In this document: positions 22,477 to 31,339 of the stretch, piece after piece
How positions within the stretch are numbered: the stretch's first letter is position 1
Layout: every line of letters begins with the position of its first letter
Assembly (NCBI GenBank): GCA_947359465.1
Contig: OX375875.1
Location: 61,222,697-61,286,696, forward strand
Direction of reading: 5' to 3'
Length of the DNA: 64,000 bases
From: Metellina segmentata
Lineage: Eukaryota; Arthropoda; Arachnida; Araneae; Tetragnathidae
Notes under the pieces: generated by a model
Seen by the model: the letters and a program-made list of their open reading frames with translations, nothing else
The model's database searches: none
Told to the model about the DNA's origin: nothing
Position numbers and translations under genes: made by a program

Positions 22477-22739
22477 TGCTAGGGGTACCAAGTCCTAAAA
22501 ACCAGACCCCCTTTGGGCTTGCCCAAAAAATTTATAACTGCTTCAACAAGTTTACGGATAAAATAGGTAGCCAAAAATGTAGGGTGGATCGACCTCACTT
22601 ATTAGGTTGCATGGCCTATCGGGCGCCAAGTTCGAGGAATCCGACCTGCTTGGGATCCTTTAATATTTTTGTTGATGGGACACCTGCACCCACAATCATG
22701 AGGGATAAATGTAGTAAATATATATGATATTGATAATGA

Positions 22740-24200
22740 TCTGCATGTGCAGTGATCCAAAAACAAGATCATATAAACTGATGCCTGGGGTTTGACTTGA
22801 GGCTACCAATAATGTCCCGAAGAAGGCACAACTGGCACACGCCTCCTATCGGTGAAAATGCGAACTAATTTTGTTTTCTCCGCCAAAGAAATCCCCCCCC
22901 CCCTTTGTTAATCAGTCTGACGCGAATCGAATTTGATGTGTTCTTAGCTTTGTTTTTACGAAATTCTAAAATAATTAGTGTATAATCGCAACGGAACAGT
23001 ATCTTTGCTAAACATCGTGCATATAGTATTTTATAACATTATGTATTTTTAGTACCATATGTTCAGAACACATTCAAAAAGAGCGATGTCCACTGGTAAT
23101 TTGGCATAATAACCACACCAATATTCATCGAAGTTTCTTTTTCTATCCGAAATATTTTTCAGATCAGGTGCTGAATAGACTGAATGTGAAGTTGTGTCAC
23201 GAGAGGCATTTTCTGTGCTACATGTAGATGGCGATACTGGTTTGTAGTACCTACGTACTTCCTGTACTTATTTCCTATTGGGTTGGCACAGATGACAGAA
23301 ATATACCCACAGAGGTATACGTTATTGGGTTACCGGCAATAACATACTCGTCTTCTGCTAATTTGTTTACACAAAGAATCCCAAATAGCTAAGTAATAAC
23401 TATTTTCTAAAAATATTTTATCAACAGAAGTTTGGTATTTCTACAACATATGATTGAGTGACGATTATAAGATTTAAAAAAAATCGATATTTTCTTTTTC
23501 TACCATATATATTTCAGAATATTTTTTGACAGCAAAAACAATATTACAAATCCCTGCTCTCGAAATTAAGTTTAGGATTGTGATATGGATATCATATATA
23601 CAATAAAATATTATGAAGTATTGTTCTGGAATATGTAATTTGAAAGAAATGCACGTTATATAAAGGAGTATCAGAAGAATTATAAAAATCAAATGCATCC
23701 TTCCTGTAGCAAATATTACTTTAAAAATTTAGCAATGTTTTAAATTTTGAATTGAACAAAGCGATAGAAGTATCAAAATTCAGAAAGAAGTTCTGTCTAT
23801 TGCAAGTGAGCTAAAATAACACACGTAACACTCTTGCATTTTTCTGTTTCAAAACTTTATGAATTCCTTGAGCAATTCGGCTACATATATCATGGAACAG
23901 AAACTCCGTCAAAACCTCATAATCCCTCTATAGTAAACATGCTTGTGTTCAGCGATTGGGTCAAAAAAGCATAAACAACAAATACCCATTAAGTATCGAT
24001 TTCATATAAACGAAGTTTATAGCTGAAGCACACGTAATATCTCATAAAATATATACATTCCAATGTAAATAAACAGCGAACAACGTGTTGCTCATCTTAC
24101 TGCCATAGAATTTAAGTTCAAAAGAACTTCAGAAAAATTAAAAATATATTACTAAGAGACGGAAACACTTCTTGTTGGAAAGAAAACAAAAGCATATAAC
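22740..24200. other. unassigned AT-rich DNA
   Basis: Nothing recognised. A homopolymer C run lies near 22892. Confidence 0.5.
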
Positions 24201-24209
24201 TTACTGAAA

Positions 24210-24680
24210 ATTTACATACCTGAATATATACTGTTCGTGAAGATGGGACAAAACCGTTGTGAGGTGTTCTTTTAGACAATCGGCGCATTCTCGGCTTTCA
24301 AGTTTACTTCCTCCCCGATGTCAATCTTTCGATCTCTTCCACCTGTATATTTTTCCACCGCATACACGTGCAACTGATAGCATTTCACGACACGCCGAAC
24401 AATATGTTGGGCAAAAATTCTCTCCGTCACAACTGCGCAGACGATCTGCAAAAACAGCGCGGGAAAAGAGCTGAGAACGGAGACTGATGCAGCACAGACA
24501 TTTTTTCCTCTTTTTCTGTTCCAGGTAACAGAAAAAAATATTAGTTCTGGAGGATTGATTGGCAGGTGTTAGTCGCTTTCAGTGATCGACGCTGTCTCGT
24601 CTTATGAGAAAGAAGCGTTGTCGGTCGGGGTTTTAGAGTGATGCAGTACTCGCGTGCGCTGCGCCATCTATACGAAAGAA
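24210..24680. other. CpG-richer block, possible promoter/first-exon region
   Basis: This is the most GC-rich stretch for several kilobases. A consensus-like donor reading AGGTATGTAAAT on the minus strand lies near 24215-24226. A pyrimidine tract followed by CAG lies near 24500-24523 on the plus strand. No recognisable peptide is encoded. This is suggestive only. Confidence 0.2.
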
Positions 24681-25279
24681 TTTACATTATTACTCGTAAG
24701 GAATAGATTTAGCGGATGGAATTAATCCTGTAGTGGTTTTTAAAACCTACATCATTAGAATTAATAAAGAAATAAATGGTTTTTCAATTTATTTTTATCT
24801 ATTACTATGGCCATGCCCATAATGTGGTTTTATATCAATCGTTTATGAGAATGTTTTTACACTTAAAACATGAATAGAATAAAGTGATTTTTTTATTATT
24901 CTACCCAAAAGTGAGGATTTGCAAATTTTCGGAACAAGAATTTTTGATTTGCAAGTCGCTTGCAGTTCAAATCAAATACATAATGAAAATGGCAATTTTC
25001 GAAATGTGTGTAAAACTAAAATACACTGCGCCAAAACAAATCGAAATAAGGAACACTCATAAAAAATTATGCCAAGCATTCTACAACTGCTTCTCTAGAT
25101 TCCTCATATTACGTGGGTGGCGTAACTGACAGCCTATCTGCCGCAAGTCAGTAGCGGGACATGATAAGTTGTCATTCCATGCCTGTTCCACGACACTCGG
25201 GCACGGTATCACTCAAGATGCAGCCGGCGATGCTCGGCAGAACTCCTTTGTTTACAGACAAGTGGTACATTGCTTGAAC

Positions 25280-25732
25280 TCCTTGGTAATGGTGTAAGGA
25301 ATCATCACTTACAGCAGCCAGTCCCCCTCGTTGTGATACGAAGAAGTTTGGCAGAACAAAGATAGGTTAGGCAGATCCTAGAATCATTTTGCCTTTCCGG
25401 TCACATGTCCAAGGGGCTATTTACCAGAATGATAACGCCTGACCTCGCCTACTGAAGAAGTCGTCTCTCCGAGGACTACCTCCGAGGTTTTTAAAACCCT
25501 TTCTTGTTCAGTGAGATCTTCAAATCTCGCTACTCACGATCCTCATTATCCCCAGGTGTGACTCCCACTGAGTATGAATGGGATATGTTAACTCATCAAT
25601 TGCACCACCTCCAGAATACAAGGGATCTGGAGCAGAAGCTGCAGAATACTTGGCAGAATCTACCACAGGATACCATAAAGGTTTTGTTTGACTCCATGCC
25701 ACGCTGTAAATCAGAATGGATCGCCACCTGAA
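25280..25732 (+). pseudogene. Tc1-like transposase, C-terminal half, decayed
   Basis: Broken pieces in several frames follow Tc1 order: VMV*GIITYSSQSPLVVIRR near 25290, a QNDNA remnant of the second catalytic motif near 25427, then SPGVTPTEYEWDML near 25551 where the SPDxxPIEHVWD block belongs, and LPQDTIKVLFDSMPR near the end. The last 76 codons are open to a stop at 25729-25731. The usual catalytic Glu of the PIE motif is kept as TE. The N-terminal half is not recognised. Confidence 0.75.
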
Positions 25733-25779
25733 GTGACTGTATAGCATTCCTATTTATTACCTTCCAGATGCAAATCAAT

Positions 25780-26930
25780 ACTTTCTTTCACGAGTGCTCT
25801 ATATTTGATACTGTGTAATCATTTCTTTATCCCTTCACATGTACATCACACGTGCTAAGTTTCATTCTATCGAACTCTGGCTTTAGCGCGATTGGCCAAA
25901 TATTACAAAGAACTTGAATACCTTAAACAATTTATATTATACTTTTATTTCGTTCTTTAAGAGATTCAAAAATTATGCATATGATTGTACAGGATAGCCT
26001 AAACCTCCGTAGACAGTTTAAAAACTCGTGAAAATTAAAATAATATTACATTATTTACTATTTATACCAGAAAAATTAGGATCGTATTAAAGTGTACTTT
26101 ACATGAAAATGGTAGAACATATAGAATAAATTTTTTGGAGGCGAAAGAAACAGTTCACATTTTTATCGACAGAGGGCAGTGGTGATTTAAAAAATTGTAT
26201 TTAAAATTATTTGTACGTTGGAAGTGCAAGCCATCTGGCAGCTCAAGCAAACGCCCAAAAGTCGATAGTTATAAATATGTCATGGCCGATGCACTACGGA
26301 ATTTTATTGAATTTAAACTTCTATCGAGTGCTGTGTAATAAAATTGCAAAAATGCTTGCGCACGGAGATGCCAAGTTGATAGCAGGTGAAAAAAACATTC
26401 TTTTGAACTTTAATTCGCAAAAAAATAATTCATTAAGTTACAGAAAAGGCGAAGTTTTGAGAAATACCTGTTTAAGTAAATGTTTCTGACCTAATGTTGA
26501 TTAAATGATTTTGAGTTAGTGTTGATTACGCCTAAGATGATTACATAACTAATTTATGAACTATTTTAAGTTTTACTATTTCTGTGTTTTGTTTTAATTT
26601 GTTATCCTTCGTTTTAAAGAATTTAATACTTACTCGTCATTACCGATAGCGAAAGTGTGCCAGTTGCTCTTGAAGGAGACCGTCTAATTCGTGTCCCAGT
26701 TCACCCCTGGAGAGTACTTATATTGCAACTGTAATTGTTCAGCGTGTCCACATCATAAGAAACCAATTCCACACATTAAAGTACCAGAACTGGTACAGTC
26801 GAGTCTATGAACAATACACAGCAACGTATCCAATGCGTCTGCTAAAATAATGACACCTTTAGTTTCGTCTGCAAGCTACAAGTGCATATATAAAGCAATA
26901 GACATCTTTCGAAGCATCCAGATCTCTTTC
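25780..26930. other. unassigned AT-rich DNA, includes Tc1 5' flank
   Basis: Nothing recognised up to about 26640. The last few hundred bases probably belong to the 5' untranslated part of the Tc1 relic that starts at 26941; a TATATAAAG word lies at 26896. Confidence 0.4.
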
Positions 26931-26940
26931 CGGCGTGAAA

Positions 26941-27736
26941 ATGGCAAGTTATCAAGATTTAAGCGATTTTCATTGCAGTTTAATAGTTGGACCTAGTGAT
27001 ATGGGTCGTAGGATTTCGTAGGTAGAGATGCTTGGATTTTTACGTACTACCATTTCCAGGCTACAGGACTATAAGAGTTCTGACTGAACCTGTAACGTAC
27101 GACTGCAGTATGACCGTAAAAAGACAATGTGGACGCGATCAGCGTCTGCTGGCAAGAATAGTTTCACACGATAAGCGTGCAACACTGCCTCAAATAACAT
27201 TGGACTTCAACGATGGTCCCTCAACAAACATTAGCGTAAGGACTGAAACGTTCTCTCAAAGATAAGGATCTTAAAAGTCGACGCTGAACTCGAAAACTTT
27301 TGATGAATTGTCGACAGCTATGGGCCTCTCCTGGCTCGGGAACATTACTGCATGGCACTTGATGACTGGAAACAAATAGCCTGGTCTGACGAATCGCGTT
27401 TCCAACTGTTTCGGGCAGATGTAAGGATCTCTGTGGGGAAAATACAACATGAAGCTTTGTATCCCCTGTGTCAGAAGGGGACTGTACAGGCTGAAAGTGG
27501 CTCCGTAATAATAGTATGATATTTGTTAAGATGGCATTCAATGGAATTCTTGTTAGGTCTAGTGAACGCATTGGAGCGTCCTTTTCTGACTAGTTGCACC
27601 CGTCATGTTTTGTGTTCAATCTGATGGGTTTGGCCTATTCCAACAGGATAATGCGCTGCTACAAAAGTCTAGACAAGCCAAATTATGATTAGTGGAATAC
27701 TCATCTACATTTTGGGTTTTGCTGTTCACTCGACGG
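26941..27736 (+). pseudogene. Tc1-like transposase, N-terminal and central part (split gene, part 1)
   Basis: The relic begins with ATG at 26941 (MASYQDLSDFH) and follows the order of Tcb1-like Tc1 transposases through frame changes. It shows the HTH region, RATLPQITLDFNDGPST near 27180, DDWKQIAWSDESRFQLF near 27364 with the first catalytic Asp, and FQQDNALLQKSR near 27640 with the second. Many stops and frameshifts are present. Similarity stops at 27735, just before the SPDLN motif, and resumes at about 29045 on the far side of viral sequence. Confidence 0.85.
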
Positions 27737-27761
27737 TAAGTAAGAGAAAGTAAGTAAGTAA

Positions 27762-28409
27762 GAGAGGGCGGCTAAAGAAGGTCGTATTTCCGATATCGAG
27801 AGAGATTATCCAGGCATGTATATCCGTTACAAAACGGCTTTGCTGTCATCTATTAAATTTTCCGTTAAGGAATTAAATTATTCATGTGGTATATGGATAT
27901 GTCGTCCATCTAGATGTGGTAAAGATTTATCTGTTCGTAAAGGTGGTGATGTTTACATTAAGTCTTTGAATAAATGGTGGGATGGATATCGCAATCAGAA
28001 GAATGTGTTAATATCAGATGTTGAATCTGGTCATGGATCTTGGTTAAGTTATTTTTTGAAAATTTGGTGTAATAGGTATGCTTTTAATGCTGAAATTAAA
28101 GGTTCCTCAATGTATATTAGACCGAAACGTACATATGTTACCAGCAATTTTGTTATGCGAGATGTGTTTACTAATGAACAAGTGTTAAGTGCATTGCAAG
28201 CACGTTTCAACGTGTATAACATGTTTGAACAGAGTGTACAGAAGCGCCCTCTATCGGTTGCAAGCACTGGTGTTTATGATTTGCTTTTAGCAAACGGAGA
28301 TGTGGAACCGACGAAGGAAGACGTATTACAGCCGTCGATGAAAATCAACTTGGTACCGAAGGAAGCGAAAGCGAGTTGTTCGAAAGAAAAGGATTACAGT
28401 TCGTCGTAG
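27762..28409 (+). pseudogene. CRESS-DNA virus Rep, superfamily 3 helicase half
   Basis: This 216-codon frame has no internal stop. It opens with the tail of the endonuclease domain, lacks the HUH motifs upstream, and then shows the SF3 helicase motifs in order, numbering from the Met at 27816. These are a Walker A region at residues 29-37 ending GKD, the conserved LNKWWDGY block at 51-58, Walker B VLISDV at 64-69, and motif C YVTSN at 107-111. An ARF Arg-finger-like site follows near 131. Walker A lacks the usual first Gly and the Ser/Thr after Lys, and Walker B has Ser where an acidic residue is common, so activity is unlikely. The last 57 residues are unrecognised and overlap the next frame. 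The relationship is to circo-/cyclovirus-like Reps broadly; the genus is not resolved. Confidence 0.85.
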
Positions 28410-29044
28410 GAATTTCAATAACTTCGCAAAAGTTAATTTTGGAACTGTTGAAAATTTTATTGACAAGATTGCTGAAACTAAGCTAACTAAACCATCAACG
28501 GGTTAGTTTGAAATGTTTGCTTGTCCCGTTGACGTATTTAGCATTAAGGATGACCGGTTTGGATTCTACTGTACTATGTACAATTTTGTTAAATTTAATT
28601 ATTTTACTTATGAATTAAGTGTTGATTATATTGGCACAGGACAAATTGATGTAAAAGCTGCTGCATCCAAGTTAACTGCTAAATTAATATTAGGGACTGA
28701 TTTTTTTTTAAAGCAACCGTTTTACTTTATTTGGGATAAAAACACTATTGTGGATGTTCAAAAAGCAATTACTGTAAAAGATATGACCGGAAAAATACTT
28801 CTAGGAAAGTTCTGATTGGTTCTTCCCAAAAGGCTGTGTTAGTTGTAAAAGTACCTGCTGTGTTACGTAGATATTGTTTAACATCAAATATCCAACCTTC
28901 TATGTATGCTTATACGTTACGAATTTTTTTTTTAATACTGTGTTTAACGAACGTGAAATTGATTTTCCAACTTATTTTATTGGAACTGGTACTCATTTGA
29001 TACGTAAAATCAAGTTTACAACTAAAGTTTCAACTATTAAAGTT
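28342..29044 (+). pseudogene. capsid-like viral frame, broken
   Basis: Frame +1 relative to Rep opens after a stop at 28339-28341 and starts with a strongly basic stretch: 14 of the first 23 residues are Arg or Lys. This is the typical DNA-binding N-terminus of small circular DNA virus capsid proteins. It runs to a TAG at 28504-28506, continues in the same frame to 28815, and then appears to shift frame near 28805 and again at a T-run near 28925. The remainder is rich in beta-type alternation (FFLKQPFYFIWDK, IDFPTYFIGTG). No ATG is seen at its start. Capsid identity is inferred from position, basic start and composition; no motif proves it. Confidence 0.5.
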
Positions 29045-29273
29045 TCCAGATCTCAATATCATCAAACACATCTGCGATGCCATGCAACGAACTGTGGACC
29101 ACAGACATCCTACACTTTGGAATACATCAGAATTGTGGCCCGCTCAGAAGAATGTACTATGTTCAATGCCTACAAAATAGTTTCACAACCTTCTTTAAGT
29201 CCATGTTTAATCGTATTTTTGCAGTTCTAAGTAGGAATTGCAATCCGATCCGGCGTACCGGATATCAACTCTG
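29045..29273 (+). pseudogene. Tc1-like transposase, C-terminal part (split gene, part 2)
   Basis: The sequence resumes exactly where part 1 stopped, with PDLNIIKHICDAMQ. This is the third catalytic block, with Lys in place of the catalytic Glu. It continues through the LWPA and MPT blocks to the C-terminal stop at 29271-29273. Several stops are present. Together with 26941-27736 it reconstitutes the order of one Tc1 gene split by the viral insert. Confidence 0.8.
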
Positions 29274-29534
29274 AAGACAAAACTTGAAAATACTGCCTTC
29301 TTGCCTAGCACGGCAAACAGAAGGCGTTCAATTGCGATATAGGTATCTTTATGCGAGGGTTTTCTGACAATTTTCCACTTTAAAAGAAACGTCGAACTGA
29401 AGATTGTTGTTCTGAAGATGCCCCATCTGGCCTTGACCTTTCTTCTTCCTTTTCTGCTTTCAAAACTTTCGTTTATGTTCCATGCAGCTTATGTAAGACA
29501 ATTTGACATCCAGAAGCCACACGTAGATAGATAG

Positions 29535-29690
29535 GTATTTTGGTTAACGTTGCACTGGTGCAACACAACGATTTATTGGCTACGGTCCGGGATCAATTCT
29601 CAAGGGAAATAACCGAGGACAACACCACATAATTTTTAAGCACGGTCAGATGACCAGGTAACACTTGAGCTGCCACGCGTAGGAGAATCG
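29535..29690 (-). mobile_element. SINE family A, 5'-truncated
   Basis: Contains the 3' part of the family on the minus strand (CAATAAATCGTTGTGTTGCA, CATCTGACCGTGC). Diverged, with no head. Confidence 0.7.
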
Positions 29691-29964
29691 TGTAAAACAC
29701 GAGCATGCATATCTCACGATGTATAGAAAACATGATATCGATTTCGGTCAGCTTGAGAAAGGTTAAATCTTAATTATACTGCAGTGCTTTCTTTTTTAAT
29801 CCTATGCCCGTCTCCAGCCTTCGACCGGTCGATGATCAGCCCGATAAATGTCTCAAGTGATAAAATATCCTTTAAAACACTGTCTACAGTATTTACAACG
29901 GTATTGGGAAGAATTTTAGCGTCGTACTTTAGGTTCTCCAGGCATTTAGTTCAAAGAAATGCGC

Positions 29965-30062
29965 AAAGAGGTAGGTAGTTGAATTCAAGTCGCTCTAAAG
30001 AAACACAGCGGGTTAAGGGCGACGTTATGGAATCAATCCCAAATCAAACATCAATTCATAAT
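29965..30062 (-). mobile_element. SINE family A, 3' fragment
   Basis: A diverged ~100-bp piece of the family 3' end lies just upstream of a full-length copy in the same orientation. Confidence 0.5.
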
Positions 30063-30076
30063 TCTGTGATGGAATA

Positions 30077-30400
30077 GTAATTGGTAATTTAGTTAACGTT
30101 GTACTAGAGCAAACACAACGGGCTATTGACGACGGTCCGGGATCAGTCCCTTAAGGGAAAGATACGAGGACAACAACTCGTAATTTTGAACTACAGACAG
30201 TTGACGAAGTCAACACCTGAGCTCGCACTCCACTCTCCAAAATTCCATACCACGCCAATCTGAAGATATTTGAGGCCACGACATTTAGGTATTTGAAGTG
30301 CACCAGCAGCGAGTACATAACGGTCCCTGGTTGGGTCGAGTTTCGAACTCGCAACCCTCCAATTGCTAATCCGCTACTCTTCCAACCAGGCTACTAAAGT
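30077..30400 (-). mobile_element. SINE family A, full length
   Basis: On the minus strand: a tRNA-like head GTAGCCTGGTTGGAAGAGTA, B-box GCGAGTTCGAAACTC, body with GTGGCCTCAAATATCTTCAG, and 3' end CAATAGCCCGTTGTGTTTGC. It is one of the longer copies. Confidence 0.8.
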
Positions 30401-30429
30401 CTATCCCAACGAGGGATAGCTGACTTCGC

Positions 30430-30985
30430 TATTCCAAAGGACTTTTATAAGTAGGTCATGTCCAATAAGAAGTCGAAATCAAGCGACTCCGACAACTCTG
30501 GGCTCCGGTATACACAAGCTTTACTTCTCAATAAGATCCGTTTATCCATTAAATCTTACGTTTTGGAAAAAGGGACAAAACTTTTTCCAATAATAGTTCA
30601 ACAAAAAAAAGAATTTGCTCTGTTGGTTGAATGCGATTAAACTTCAGTTCAACTTTGAGGTCATTTGAGAAATTATTGGACAATTAGTTTCCAGTAAACA
30701 AATTTGGTTAACAGCAAACAGTAGTTTGCATTAGCATTCGACACAATGGCTTGTCTGACAACAAATGAAGTATAAATCTTTCCTTGAGCATGTCGAACAG
30801 TGTTTTTATATAATTATGTAAAAATATATCAAATTCGTTAAAAAACTAAAATTCAGAACTACCAACTCATCACTGTCAGTCGATTGATTCTGCTTCTGAA
30901 ATGCTTTTCTTCCTTTTCTAAGCGCCATTATAAAAGTTAGGAAATTGTCTTCTCTTTCTCAAGCTCTCATATTTCGACCCGATAG
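30430..30985. other. unassigned
   Basis: Nothing recognised. Confidence 0.5.
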
Positions 30986-30998
30986 TTTCCTTACTTCG

Positions 30999-31326
30999 CG
31001 CCGACCAACCGGTCTGGTGGTTAAGGTGTTAGCTTCTAGTTAAGGTCCAGGTTGGAATCCGGGTTAGTGCATGTATGTTTGTAAGCGTGTGGTGTATAGG
31101 CTGCTGGTGCACTTTAAATCTGTCGTGGCAGAAAGTCATCACGTTGGGTTGGTGTGGAAGTTTGGAGAGTGGGGTGCTAACTCAGGTGTTGCCTCGTCAT
31201 CTGACCGTGGTTCAAAATTACGTGGTGTTGTCCTCGGATCTTTCCCTTAGAGGATTGATCTCGGACTGTCGTCAATAGCCCGTTGTGTTGCTTTAGTACA
31301 ACATTAATAAAAAATTACCAAATTAA
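30999..31326 (+). mobile_element. SINE family A, full length with TSD
   Basis: A 9-bp target duplication, CTTACTTCG, lies at 30990-30998 and 31327-31335. It shows the head GCCGACCAACCGGTCTGGTG, A-box GTGGTTAAGGTG, a B-box-like GGTTGGAATCC, and the complete body to AATTACCAAATT. Good reference copy for the family. Confidence 0.92.
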
Positions 31327-31339
31327 CTTACTTCGAGAG

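Larger units (their letters stand above)
27737..29044 (+). other. endogenous CRESS-DNA virus element
   Basis: About 1.3 kb of sequence related to circular Rep-encoding single-stranded DNA viruses interrupts a Tc1 transposase gene. It begins after a purine-rich (GTAA/GAGA) tract at 27736-27768, holds the helicase half of a Rep gene, and then a capsid-like frame on the same strand that overlaps the Rep 3' end. The endonuclease (HUH) half of Rep, the origin nonanucleotide stem-loop and any intergenic region were not found. The insert is therefore a fragment of a viral genome, not a replication-competent copy. No clear target duplication is seen at the junctions. Confidence 0.82.

Noticed and set aside
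27816..28409. Active virus or functional viral replication gene
   Set aside because: The endonuclease half and the origin are absent, the helicase motifs are altered and the neighbouring frame is broken; this is a fossil fragment.
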